Positions 32,167-42,689 of a DNA stretch of 64,000 bases are shown here, piece after piece (position 1 is the stretch's first letter; every line of letters begins with the position of its first letter). Origin of the DNA: Sphingomonas sp. HF-S4 (lineage in GTDB: Bacteria > Pseudomonadota > Alphaproteobacteria > Sphingomonadales > Sphingomonadaceae); the NCBI RefSeq assembly GCF_032911445.1, contig NZ_JAWJEJ010000001.1, positions 2,294,001 to 2,358,000 of the forward strand, given 5' to 3'. The notes under the pieces are model-generated. The model saw only the letters and a list, made by a program, of their open reading frames with translations. It searched no databases and had not been told where the DNA came from. The position numbers and the translations under genes are program-made.

Positions 32167-33233
32167 TGTCGGGCGATACGGACCAGGAAGACAAGACAGA
32201 ATCCCCAACCGACAAGAAGCTCGAGGACGCCCGCGAACGCGGCGAAGTGCCGATGGCGCCCGAGATGAAGCACGCGGCGATGTTCGTCGCCGCGCTCGTC
32301 GTGATGGGGGGCCTCGGCACCTACACGCTCCAGCTGATGGGCAATCTGTTCGTCCGGCTGTGGGGCAGCGCCGACGATTTCCGCATGGAACCCGGCGGCG
32401 CGCAGGACTTCGCCACCGGCATCTTCGGGGCGATCGCCACCTCGCTGCTGCCCATCCTCGGCGCGCTGTTCGCCTTCGCGCTGCTCGGCGGCTTCCTCCA
32501 GGGGCGGCCGATGCTCTCGGCCAGCCGGATCAAGCCCAAATGGTCGAAGCTCAACCCGGTCAGCGGGTTCAAGCGCACCTTCTCCAAGCAATCTTTGGTC
32601 GAATTCGCCAAGACGCTCGCCAAGCTCTGCCTCGTCGTCGGGATCGGCGCGTGGATCGCCTGGCCGCATGCCTCGGGGATCGAGCGGCTGGTCGGCGCCG
32701 ACATGGTCTCGATGGGCGCCGCGGCGAACGACATCGTCTATGCGATGCTCTTCCCGATCGCGCTTCTGGTCGGCGCGCTGGCGATGTTCGACTTCGCCTG
32801 GCAGCGCTTCTCGTTCCTCAAGCGGATGCGGATGACCAAACAGGAGATCAAGGACGAGTACAAGCAGTCCGAGGGCGACCCCAAGATCAAGGGCAAGATC
32901 CGCCAGCTCCAGATGCAGCGCTCGCGCAGCCGGATGATGGCCAACGTTCCCAAGGCGAGCGTGGTCATCACCAACCCGACGCACTATGCCATCGCGCTCC
33001 AATACGATCACGGCGCGATGAACGCGCCGGTGGTGGTCGCCATGGGCGTCGATAACCTTGCGCTTAAGATCCGCGAGATCGCCGGCCAGCATGGGATCCC
33101 GCTGGTCGAGAACCGCCCTCTCGCCCGCGCGCTCTATGCCTCGGCAGAGATCGACCACCCGATCCCGATCGAGCATTATGCCGCGGTGGCGGAAGTCATC
33201 AGCTATGTGATGAAGATCGCCAAGAAGCGGTAG
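32166..33233 (+). CDS. flhB: Flagellar export switch protein FlhB
   Basis: 355 aa. Basic/acidic N-terminus (DKTESPTDKKLEDARERG), four membrane segments, and the cytoplasmic domain with the autocleavage motif NPTH at residues 270-273. FlhB switches export from rod/hook to filament substrates. Last gene of the unit; katG follows after 127 nt. Confidence 0.97.
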   Translation: MSGDTDQEDKTESPTDKKLEDARERGEVPMAPEMKHAAMFVAALVVMGGLGTYTLQLMGNLFVRLWGSADDFRMEPGGAQDFATGIFGAIATSLLPILGALFAFALLGGFLQGRPMLSASRIKPKWSKLNPVSGFKRTFSKQSLVEFAKTLAKLCLVVGIGAWIAWPHASGIERLVGADMVSMGAAANDIVYAMLFPIALLVGALAMFDFAWQRFSFLKRMRMTKQEIKDEYKQSEGDPKIKGKIRQLQMQRSRSRMMANVPKASVVITNPTHYAIALQYDHGAMNAPVVVAMGVDNLALKIREIAGQHGIPLVENRPLARALYASAEIDHPIPIEHYAAVAEVISYVMKIAKKR

Positions 33234-33294
33234 CCACCGCACGTCCTCGCTGCACTGCGTCATCGATTTTCGCGTTTGCAGCGAGTGGTTTTAA

Positions 33295-35568
<2,274 letters not shown>

Positions 35569-35574
35569 GACTGA

Positions 35575-35602
35575 CTCCCCTCCCTGCTTGCACGGAGGGG
35601 AG
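35575..35602. repeat. Short palindrome after katG
   Basis: 9-bp arms CTCCCCTCC (35575-35583) and GGAGGGGAG (35594-35602). Related in sequence to the outer arms of the larger repeats; it may act as the katG/fliX 3' hairpin, though no T-run follows. Confidence 0.6.
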
Positions 35603-35619
35603 CTCAAGGCCGCTTGGCG

Positions 35620-36042
35620 TTACGCCTGCACGTCCACCTTCGCGAGCTCGACGCGGACGCGCAGCTCGATCTCGTCGAGGATCGACTGGAGCACCGGATC
35701 GTCCGAAGCCTCGAAATTCTCGGACCACTCGACGATTTCGTGCAGCCGCTCGACGCTCGGCGTGCCCGCCGCCAGTTCCTTCTTGAGCCGTTCGAGCGCA
35801 TCGAGTCCCTTCTCGGCCTGCACTGCCATCTTCCGCCGCCGCTCGATCATGGGATCGGCGGCAGCGAGCGTCACCAGCATTGCGACACTGGGCACCGGCT
35901 GGTTGGCAGTCGAGCCCTGCACCGGCGTCTGCATGACCCGTGCCGCGGCCTGTTCCTCGGCCACCGGGAAACTCGGCGCGGCCTTGGGCAGCGCAGCCAG
36001 CAGGCTGCGTGCCATCAGCGGCGTCAAATTGTCGATGCGCAC
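35620..36042 (-). CDS. fliX: Flagellar assembly regulator FliX
   Basis: 140 aa, the usual size. GTG start. The C-terminal half DPMIERRRKMAVQAEKGLDALERLKKELAAG and VLQSILDEIELRVRVELAKVDVQA fits FliX, which in Caulobacter binds FlbD and couples its activity to basal-body assembly. A FlbD homologue is encoded at 46.6 kb, which supports the call. It diverges from flgI across an 83-nt gap. Confidence 0.85.
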   Translation of the reverse strand: MRIDNLTPLMARSLLAALPKAAPSFPVAEEQAAARVMQTPVQGSTANQPVPSVAMLVTLAAADPMIERRRKMAVQAEKGLDALERLKKELAAGTPSVERLHEIVEWSENFEASDDPVLQSILDEIELRVRVELAKVDVQA

Positions 36043-36082
36043 GAAATCAGGTCCTCGCGGCCCGTGTTGGGCTTAACTCCTC

Positions 36083-36088
36083 TATAAG
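36083..36088 (+). promoter_or_regulatory. -10-like element of flgI
   Basis: ACTCCTC followed by TATAAG, 37 nt before the flgI ATG. No GGCA palindrome nearby. Confidence 0.55.
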
Positions 36089-36125
36089 AAAGTTACCGAG
36101 GGTTTTCCACTTTCGTAGAGGGTTT

Positions 36126-37229
36126 ATGCAGCGCATCGTCGCCTGGTTCCTGCTTTCGCTTCTGGCACTTGGGGCCAGTACGCACGCTTCCGCGCAGACG
36201 CGGATCAAGGACATCGTCGATGTCGAGAACGTCCGCGAGAACCAGCTCGTCGGCTACGGCCTCGTCGTCGGCCTCGCCGGCACCGGTGATCGCATGCGCA
36301 ACGCGCCCTTCACCGAAGAATCGATGCAGGCGATGCTCGAGCGGATGGGGGTCAATATTCGCGGGACCAACATGCGCACGCAGAATGTCGCGGCGGTCTC
36401 GATCACTGCGACGATGCCGCCCTTCTCGCGCTCGGGTTCGCGGATCGACGTGCAGGTCGCAGCACTCGGCGACGCGTCCAGCCTTCAGGGCGGCACGCTG
36501 ATCGCCTCGTCGCTGCGCGCGCTCGATGGCGAGATCTACGCGGTCGCACAGGGCAATGTCGCCGTGTCCGGCTTCAAGGGCCAGGGCGCTGCCGCCAGCG
36601 TCAGCCGCGGCGTGACCACCTCCGCGCGCATCGCCGGTGGCGCGATCGTCGAGCGCGAAGTCCCCTATTCGCTCACCTCGGCGACGAGCCTGAAGCTCGC
36701 GCTCAAGAACCCCGATTTCGCCACTGCCGACCGCATCGCCGGCGCGATCAACGACAAATATCCGGGCAGCGCGACCGTGCTGGATCCCGGCACGGTGCAA
36801 GTCCAGCCCGCCGCCAATTTCGTCGGCAACGTGATCGACCTCGTCACCCGCATCGGCGACCTATCGATCAAGGTCGATCAGCCGGCGCGCGTCGTAATCA
36901 ACGAAGCCTCGGGCACCGTCGTGATGAACGCCGACGTCAAGATCACCCCGGTTGCCATCGCCCAGGGCGGGCTGACCATCACCGTCACCGAGCGTCCGCA
37001 GGTCTCGCAGCCCGCCCCGCTCTCGAACGGCCAGACCACCGTGGTGCCGCGCACCGACGTCCAAGTCGACGATGGCAACGGCGCCCATCTCGCGATGGTC
37101 AGCGGCGCCTCGCTCCAGTCGCTGGTCAGCGGCCTCAACACCCTCGGGGTGAGCCCGCGCGATCTGATCACCATCCTTCAGGCCGTGAAGAGCGCCGGCG
37201 CGCTCCAGGCCGAGATCGAGGTCCAGTAA
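36126..37229 (+). CDS. flgI: Flagellar P-ring protein FlgI
   Basis: 367 aa. Signal peptide (FLLSLLALGASTHASAQ), then RIKDIVDVENVRENQLVGYGLVVGLAGTGD, the FlgI hallmark, and a conserved C-terminus LVSGLNTLGVSPRDLITILQAVKSAGALQAEIEV (in pieces). Periplasmic P-ring bushing around the rod. ATG 36126 was chosen because it begins the signal peptide. Its stop overlaps the flgJ start by 1 nt. Confidence 0.96.
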   Translation: MQRIVAWFLLSLLALGASTHASAQTRIKDIVDVENVRENQLVGYGLVVGLAGTGDRMRNAPFTEESMQAMLERMGVNIRGTNMRTQNVAAVSITATMPPFSRSGSRIDVQVAALGDASSLQGGTLIASSLRALDGEIYAVAQGNVAVSGFKGQGAAASVSRGVTTSARIAGGAIVEREVPYSLTSATSLKLALKNPDFATADRIAGAINDKYPGSATVLDPGTVQVQPAANFVGNVIDLVTRIGDLSIKVDQPARVVINEASGTVVMNADVKITPVAIAQGGLTITVTERPQVSQPAPLSNGQTTVVPRTDVQVDDGNGAHLAMVSGASLQSLVSGLNTLGVSPRDLITILQAVKSAGALQAEIEVQ

Positions 37230-37516
37230 TGAACGAACTCAATGCAGTGTCGGCCACGTCGGCGGCCAGCCAGCCGCGGAAAGTCGACGTCAAGAACGCC
37301 CAGACCGCCAAGGACTTCGAAGCGATGTTCCTCGGCCAGATGACCAAGATGATGCTCGAAAGCGTCGAGAAGGGCGAGATCAACGGCGGCGCCGGCGAAG
37401 AGATGTTCAAGGGCGTCCTCGCCGAGAAGCTCGGCACCGAAATGGCCAATCGCGGCGGCGTCGGCCTCGCGCCGATCGTGCTCGATTCGATCCTCAAGCT
37501 CCAGCAGGGACAGTAA
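37229..37516 (+). CDS. flgJ: Rod-binding protein FlgJ (short form)
   Basis: 95 aa. AKDFEAMFLGQMTKMMLESVEKGE and EEMFKGVLAEKLGTEMANRGGVGLA are the rod-binding domain. The muramidase domain of enterobacterial FlgJ is absent, which is normal in alphaproteobacteria; a separate lytic transglycosylase would be needed. Coupled to flgI (TAATG) and to the next gene (TAATG). Confidence 0.9.
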   Translation: MNELNAVSATSAASQPRKVDVKNAQTAKDFEAMFLGQMTKMMLESVEKGEINGGAGEEMFKGVLAEKLGTEMANRGGVGLAPIVLDSILKLQQGQ

Positions 37517-37938
37517 TGACCGCACAGCTCATCGACGCGATGGTTTCGCTCACTTCGCTGATGGAAGAGGAAAGCGAGAAGCTTGCGCGCAAAGCGTACA
37601 TCCCCGAACTCGGCGAGATCGCCGCGGCCAAGCTGCGCCTCACCGGCCGGATCGAAGCCGACTTCGCCCGCCTCAAGCGCGAGACGCCCAATTGGGTCGA
37701 AGCGCTCGACGAGGAGGAGCGCGTGCTGCTCTCCGACGCCAGCCGCGACTTGCGCGACGCCTCGGCCGTCAACCAGCAGATCCTTTCGCGCCAGATCGAG
37801 CTTTCGGTCGACATGATGGGTGCGATCGCCGCCGAGGCCCAGCGCCTCACCGGCACGCGCAGCACCACCTATGGCGCGTGCGGCGGCCTGGGCGGCATGG
37901 ACGCCCCTGCCCCGATCTCGATCAACGCGAAGCTCTGA
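37516..37938 (+). CDS. FlgN-like export chaperone candidate
   Basis: 140 aa, mainly helical: SLTSLMEEESEKLARKAYIPELGEIAAAKLRLTGRIEADFARLKRE in pieces, then DLRDASAVNQQILSRQIELSVDMMGAIAAEAQRL. The heptad pattern and the position after flgI-flgJ fit FlgN, the chaperone of hook-associated proteins FlgK and FlgL, whose genes are not in this window. Similarity is by pattern only. Confidence 0.72.
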   Translation: MTAQLIDAMVSLTSLMEEESEKLARKAYIPELGEIAAAKLRLTGRIEADFARLKRETPNWVEALDEEERVLLSDASRDLRDASAVNQQILSRQIELSVDMMGAIAAEAQRLTGTRSTTYGACGGLGGMDAPAPISINAKL

Positions 37939-38057
37939 TCGCGCTCGGGCGCTGCCCCGCCGGCCGCGCCGAAACGATCCAGACACATGGCTGGATGCAT
38001 CGCTGAATCCGGCTTATACCCTTCGTAGATCCCCTCGCGGGATTGGAGGGTCGGCCC

Positions 38058-38225
38058 ATGAACCTGTTGCAATTGCCGCGTTGCCTGCTCGGATCCCATC
38101 AAAGAGACCGGCGCCGCGCCTGGTATGACGGGCCGGTAGTGCGCAGCCATTGCACCGGCTGCGGCAAGCCGATGGTCAAGGATAGTCACGGCTGGCATCT
38201 CGACGCTGCGATGCCCGCCCAATAG
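38058..38225 (+). CDS. Small cysteine-motif protein, unknown function
   Basis: 55 aa from ATG 38058 with GGAGGG upstream. It carries SHCTGCGKPM, one CxxC pair that could be half of a zinc ribbon; a further Cys (C9) and several His lie near. No signal peptide. A TATACC hexamer at 38015 could serve as -10. I do not recognise the family. Confidence 0.65.
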   Translation: MNLLQLPRCLLGSHQRDRRRAWYDGPVVRSHCTGCGKPMVKDSHGWHLDAAMPAQ

Positions 38226-38303
38226 GGGCAGTTGCGCTTACGACAAGACGGGCTTGCAAGTGGGCGCCGTGACCCACTGGGCGCGCGGGCGAGCAGTCGA
38301 TGC

Positions 38304-38738
38304 TCAGCTTCGCATCGTTCGATATCCCGCAATGTGCTGCTGAAAGAGCGCGTCATACTCGTCTGCGGTAATGACCTTATCCTGGAAGAGCTCGAGGTCA
38401 CGCTGCACGTTTTGGAGCAGCTGAACGACAGGTGCCCCCTCGGGCCCCAACCCGGACTGCACCTCCCGGTCCAGGATCGACAGGAAAGACTCTGTGCGTT
38501 TTCGGAGCGTGCGGCTTCGCAACGAGGCAGCGCCGGCCTTGCGCGCCGAAACGGCCGTTAGTGCGCCGGCGCCAGCAGATGCACCCAGATCCGCGTGGAA
38601 GACCGCCGCACTCGCAACGAAGCCTACCGCCCCACCCGCGCATGCCGCCGCCCAATCCCAAGGGCTCTGCAGTTCCTTCTGCAACGTGTTCCAGAACGCT
38701 GAGAACCCCTTCGGTCCACCGTCGGGGTCGTCGCTCAT
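38304..38738 (-). CDS. Unknown membrane protein paired with a LuxR-type regulator
   Basis: 144 aa. One hydrophobic region (WDWAAACAGGAVGFVASAAVF, about residues 27-47, perhaps a hairpin with the next Ala/Gly stretch) followed by a cytoplasmic helical part (SFLSILDREVQSGLG, LLQNVQRDLELFQD). It starts in an ATGA overlap with the regulator gene upstream, so the two products are made together. No family recognised. Confidence 0.75.
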   Translation of the reverse strand: MSDDPDGGPKGFSAFWNTLQKELQSPWDWAAACAGGAVGFVASAAVFHADLGASAGAGALTAVSARKAGAASLRSRTLRKRTESFLSILDREVQSGLGPEGAPVVQLLQNVQRDLELFQDKVITADEYDALFQQHIAGYRTMRS

Positions 38739-39304
38739 TCTTGCGTCTGGCCAGAAGCCATCCCTGGATTGGTGGCAGTGATCATGGCCTTGCCCAGGAT
38801 CAGGACAAAACCAAGTAGCAATCCGCCCAACAGACCATGCCAGGACGACAGGTGTCCCGCGCTCAGCAGCGCGATCACCAGCCCCAGTCCCGCCGTCGCC
38901 ATCGGCAGCGGGATCGAGCCATGCGTCGGCGAAGCGCCACCGACGAACCGCTCCACGGGCACCTTGCCTGAAACAGGCTTCGTCGAAGAGATCAGGGGAA
39001 GCCCTTCGGGCACGAAACCATGCTCGTCAAACGCTTCGCCGCTCAAGACCGGATCATCCAACTGAGCATCGAGGCGCACCTTGGACGCCTCGTAGAGCAA
39101 GAGCTGACGCGCCGCCTCCTGCCGGTTCGCAGCGCCTAGGATACGGACTGCCGTTCGAAGATGGGCATCCACGTTCGCCGGCGCCAGCCCGAGCTGCGTC
39201 CCAATCTCCTTGCTCGTGAAGCTTGCGCCGGTCATGCGAAGCATGGCCCGCTGTCTCATAGAAAGCACGCGGTACGTGTCCCTGAGATTTGTCGTCTCGC
39301 TCAT
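38735..39304 (-). CDS. Membrane-anchored LuxR-type HTH regulator
   Basis: 189 aa. ATG 39304 gives MSETTNLRDTYRVLSMRQRAML. Residues 12-75 form a LuxR-like helix-turn-helix (TSKEIGTQLGLAPANVDAHLRTAVRILGAANRQEAARQLL, in pieces). A linker follows, and two C-terminal membrane segments (about 135-152 and 158-178). DNA-binding at the N-terminus with membrane segments at the C-terminus suggests a one-component membrane regulator. A palindrome overlapping its -10 suggests autoregulation. The 144-aa membrane protein is coupled downstream. Confidence 0.82.
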   Translation of the reverse strand: MSETTNLRDTYRVLSMRQRAMLRMTGASFTSKEIGTQLGLAPANVDAHLRTAVRILGAANRQEAARQLLLYEASKVRLDAQLDDPVLSGEAFDEHGFVPEGLPLISSTKPVSGKVPVERFVGGASPTHGSIPLPMATAGLGLVIALLSAGHLSSWHGLLGGLLLGFVLILGKAMITATNPGMASGQTQE

Positions 39305-39320
39305 GGCTGCGCTCTCGACA

Positions 39321-39336
39321 TGCCAATAATATGGCA
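39321..39336. promoter_or_regulatory. Palindromic operator over the promoter of the LuxR-type gene
   Basis: TGCCA-N6-TGGCA, perfectly symmetrical, whose centre on the - strand contains TATTAT, a plausible -10, 17 nt before the ATG. This is the layout of an autorepressed promoter. Confidence 0.55.
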
Positions 39337-39411
39337 CACAACGGCGCGAATACCACTCTATCTCAAGGCGAGCTGAAGATCATGGCGTAATCGACGGATT
39401 TGCCCGCCTTA

Positions 39412-39816
39412 TCAGCCCCGCCCGCCGACCGCGGTCTTCAGCATCATCATCTGCTTGCGGTATAGGCTGGTCATCGCGGTGAAGTCGGCCTGGATCTCGC
39501 CCATCTTGAGCAGTTGCTCTTCGAGCGTCACGTTGTTGCCGTCGGGCTTGGTCTCGGTGATGTCCTTGTCGAGGATCACCCCGGCGCCGAGCGGCTGGAT
39601 CGCGCCCAGGCCCTTCATCCGGTCCGTCAGCTCGACCTTCGGCGTGGCGATCCTGCCGCTGCCGCCGACCAGCGACGCGAAATCGGGCGCGGCGACCTCG
39701 CGCGCCTTGTAGCCCGGCGTCTCGCTGTTCGCGAGGTTCTGGGCGACGACGCGCTGGCGCTCGGACAGGTTCTGCATCCGCTCGCGAATACCCGAAAGGA
39801 TCGGAGGCGTGTTCAT
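39412..39816 (-). CDS. flgB: Flagellar rod protein FlgB
   Basis: 134 aa. RMQNLSERQRVVAQNLANSETPGYKAREV is the FlgB N-terminal signature; the C-terminus has LEEQLLKMGEIQADFTAMTSLYRKQMMMLKTAVGG. Proximal rod subunit. It is separated from flgC by 9 kb and sits 4 nt downstream of the FlaEY-like gene, with which it is probably co-transcribed. Confidence 0.94.
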   Translation of the reverse strand: MNTPPILSGIRERMQNLSERQRVVAQNLANSETPGYKAREVAAPDFASLVGGSGRIATPKVELTDRMKGLGAIQPLGAGVILDKDITETKPDGNNVTLEEQLLKMGEIQADFTAMTSLYRKQMMMLKTAVGGRG

Positions 39817-39820
39817 GAGG

Positions 39821-42598
39821 TCAGAATCCCAAGGTCGAGGACGCACCCGAATTCAATCGGTTGAGCGCCGCCTGATAATTTGCGAGCTGCGCGCTCTCGC
39901 GCGCGGTCGATTGCGTGCCGGTGGCGGTGTTCTTGACGCCATCGACGATCTTCGCCTTGCCCTCATCCCAATATAGCGAGCGATAGGCGGTCTGGGTCAT
40001 CGAGATCGCATCTTCGATCTTTTTCATCGCGACCTTGGCGTTGTCGATCGTCGACAGGCTGAGCGCGTCGCTCAGGTCCATGCCGAAATTGCCGCCCGGG
40101 CGCACCTTGGGCGCGCTGCTCGACAGCGTCGCCTGGGTGGCGATGCGCTGCGGCTCGATGCCCAGCTTGGCAAGCGCGTCGGTATCGGTGCCGCCCGGGA
40201 TCAGCTCGAGCTCGTGGCCCGGCTTCATCGTGATGCGCAGCTGCTGGATGCCGTCGATCGCCGTCGCAGTCACGGTGCCCTTCGACGCGCCGAGCATGCC
40301 CTGCATCCGCGTCGCGATCGTCTTGAGCGTGTCGCCCGCCTCGATCGTGATCTTCCGGACCGCGCCGCCATCGGCCTTGATCGAGAAGAAGTCGCCCGCG
40401 CGCATCGTCGTCTGGGTGGTGATCTTGTCGGAGACCGCCGCGTTGATCGTGCCGCGGCCGAAGCCGAGCGCCGAGATCGCGTTGGCGCCGCCGACATCGC
40501 CGGCGATGCGGACCGGCTCGGTGCGCAGCAGCGCCTGGCCGAACTGGGTGGTGTTCTCGATCGCGCCGGTCGCGGAGTCGATCCGGGTGACGAAGCCGTC
40601 GGTCGGCCCGCGGCGCGTGGCGGCAAGATCGCCGGTCGTGCGCCCGCCGGCATAGAGCTCGTCGCCCATGAAGGCGATGCTATCGACCTGGTCGTCTTCG
40701 GATGAGCCGATATAGGTCACGCTCGCGCCCGACAGGCCGGCATCGATCCGCGCGACAAAGCCGTCGCGGCCGCCGCTCTTGGCGTTGACCTGGCTGCCGG
40801 TCAGCGCCGCGCTGGTCGCACCGCCCACCGCGATGGTGCCGTCAGCCGCCACCGCGATCGCGCGGACATCGGCGGTGCCCAGGTCGATGCTGGCCAGATC
40901 GGTCGACAGCGACGACGCGCTCATCTTCCGGACCGAGGCATTGCCGTCCTGGTTGACCACGGCGAGCAGATTGCCGTCCTTGTCCATGGCCAGCGCGTTG
41001 ATCGCATCCGCGCCCGCGCCGGTGATCGTGCGGCGCTCGGCGAGCTTGCCGCTGGCATCGACGCGCGCGACGAACGCATCGCCATTATTGCCCGCGGTGC
41101 GTCCGCCGACGAACACCGATCCGTCGGCGCCGACCGTCACTGCCTTGGCGGCGTCGGTGCCGACCGAGCGGACCACGGTCGAGAATTTCTCGTCGCCATT
41201 GGCGGCATATTTGGCGACGACCATGTCGCCGTCGGCCGAGGTGACGCCGTTGAAGCTGCCGGTGACGGTGCCCGCGACGACGATGCTGCCATCGCTGCCG
41301 ATCGACACCGCCGCGCCGGTCGAGGAACCGCTGGCGCCCAGGCTGCGCTGCCAGACGACCTTGCCCGAACCGTCCATCTTGGTGAGGAACAGGTTGTTGT
41401 CGCCGTCCGACTTGTTGGCGCCAAGATCGCCCGCGGTGGTGCCGACGACATAGGAATTGCCCGCAGCGTCGGTGGCGATCGCAGCGGCATCGGTGGCGGC
41501 GTAGACGTTGCTGGTCTTGCTGGTGTTGGTCTTGATCTTGCCGTCCATGTCGGTGGTCGTCGTGGTCACCGTCGTGGTCTTGCCGGCAAGTGTGTTCTGC
41601 GCGGTCGCCTGGCGGTCGAGCGCGGCGATCGTCGCCATCGACACGCGCGTGCTGTCGCCGCTGGGATCGTTGAGGCGGAACACCTGGGTGGCGGTCGGCG
41701 CGTCGAGCGCGGTCTGCCCGGTCGCGACCACGAGCGAATCCTTCGCTCCGATCTGGTCGAGCGAGACCTGTTCGAGCCCATCGGGGGTGTTGAGCTTCAT
41801 CGCCCATTTGCCGCCGCTGTATACCGGCTCGAAGCGCGCGGCCCAGCGCGTCACTTCCTCGCCCTTGGGATCGAGCTGCGGCGTGCCATCGGACTTGTAG
41901 ATCACCGAGGCGGTGATTGCGCTGTTGAGCTGCGAGGTCAACGAATCGAGCGTCGGCGGCTGCGGCCCCTGCGACAGGTCGACCGTGAAGGTCTCGGTGA
42001 GCGTGCCGCGCGCGATCTTGACGCTGAACTGTTCCTGGCCGGTCAAATTGGGCAGCGCATCGGTGCGGCTGCCGGCAAGCGGCTTGCCCTTGACCTCATA
42101 GGCCGCGGAGGCACCGAGCTTGCTCGACTGCGCCGTAGAGGTCGGCTTGCCGAAAGACAAATTGACCAGGTCCGAGGGCGCGCTGGTCAGATAGGTCTGG
42201 AGGTCCGCCATCCCCTTGGCGAACACCTTGTTATACTGGGCGAGCTGCGCCGAGGTCGCGGTCTTCACCGTCGCCGCCTCGGCCAGCACGCGCAGTTGCT
42301 CGAGCGCCTTGTACGCGGTGAAGCTGGTCTTGATGTCGTCGGGGAGCAGCGCGGTGTTGCTGTTCATCTTGTCGATGAAGGTCTTGGAGGCGAGGATCGA
42401 TGCGAGCTGCGCCGACACCGACGTGTTCTTCGACGCTTCCTTCCAGGGCGGGGTGGTCTCGGCGAGGGTAAACTGCGCCTTTGCGACGCGGACCGCCTTG
42501 CTGTCGAACGCGACGGTGTTGGTCGCGAACGAGAAGACCGACGAGTCCCCCGTCAGCAGGCTCAACCCCATCAGACTTCCGGAAAAATTAACCGACAT
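39821..42598 (-). CDS. FlaEY-like flagellar protein with SBBP propeller repeats
   Basis: 925 aa from ATG 42598. The N-terminal third is helical with Ala-rich stretches. The middle (about residues 360-680) has at least six repeats of the type DGSIVVAGTVTGSF, GSVFVGGRTAGN and DELYAGGRTTGDL, which is an SBBP-type beta-propeller. The C-terminus (about 720-925) has a flagellin/hook-like region ending NYQAALNRLNSGASSTLGF. This layout recalls the alphaproteobacterial protein called FlaEY. No signal peptide is seen, so it is probably a flagellar export substrate. Divergent from fliG. Confidence 0.72.
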   Translation of the reverse strand: MSVNFSGSLMGLSLLTGDSSVFSFATNTVAFDSKAVRVAKAQFTLAETTPPWKEASKNTSVSAQLASILASKTFIDKMNSNTALLPDDIKTSFTAYKALEQLRVLAEAATVKTATSAQLAQYNKVFAKGMADLQTYLTSAPSDLVNLSFGKPTSTAQSSKLGASAAYEVKGKPLAGSRTDALPNLTGQEQFSVKIARGTLTETFTVDLSQGPQPPTLDSLTSQLNSAITASVIYKSDGTPQLDPKGEEVTRWAARFEPVYSGGKWAMKLNTPDGLEQVSLDQIGAKDSLVVATGQTALDAPTATQVFRLNDPSGDSTRVSMATIAALDRQATAQNTLAGKTTTVTTTTTDMDGKIKTNTSKTSNVYAATDAAAIATDAAGNSYVVGTTAGDLGANKSDGDNNLFLTKMDGSGKVVWQRSLGASGSSTGAAVSIGSDGSIVVAGTVTGSFNGVTSADGDMVVAKYAANGDEKFSTVVRSVGTDAAKAVTVGADGSVFVGGRTAGNNGDAFVARVDASGKLAERRTITGAGADAINALAMDKDGNLLAVVNQDGNASVRKMSASSLSTDLASIDLGTADVRAIAVAADGTIAVGGATSAALTGSQVNAKSGGRDGFVARIDAGLSGASVTYIGSSEDDQVDSIAFMGDELYAGGRTTGDLAATRRGPTDGFVTRIDSATGAIENTTQFGQALLRTEPVRIAGDVGGANAISALGFGRGTINAAVSDKITTQTTMRAGDFFSIKADGGAVRKITIEAGDTLKTIATRMQGMLGASKGTVTATAIDGIQQLRITMKPGHELELIPGGTDTDALAKLGIEPQRIATQATLSSSAPKVRPGGNFGMDLSDALSLSTIDNAKVAMKKIEDAISMTQTAYRSLYWDEGKAKIVDGVKNTATGTQSTARESAQLANYQAALNRLNSGASSTLGF

Positions 42599-42625
42599 CG
42601 CAACCGCACCTCTTCCCCATGCTCC

Positions 42626-42633
42626 TATAATAG
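42626..42633. promoter_or_regulatory. Bidirectional -10-like element between the FlaEY-like gene and fliG
   Basis: CTCCTATAATAGAGG: TATAAT reads toward fliG (59 nt before its ATG) and CTCTATTATAGG reads toward the FlaEY-like gene (28 nt). The same symmetrical arrangement recurs between flgF and fliL. Confidence 0.55.
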
Positions 42634-42689
42634 AGGCGAGAGCGCGCACTTCCGCCTGCTCGCACGCATTTTTCTGTGAGGGGTCCAGA

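Noticed and set aside
36040..36125. C-TATAAT element for fliX on the - strand
   Set aside because: Only CTTATAGAGG is present on that strand, in poor context; it is the complement of the flgI element and I could not support it separately.
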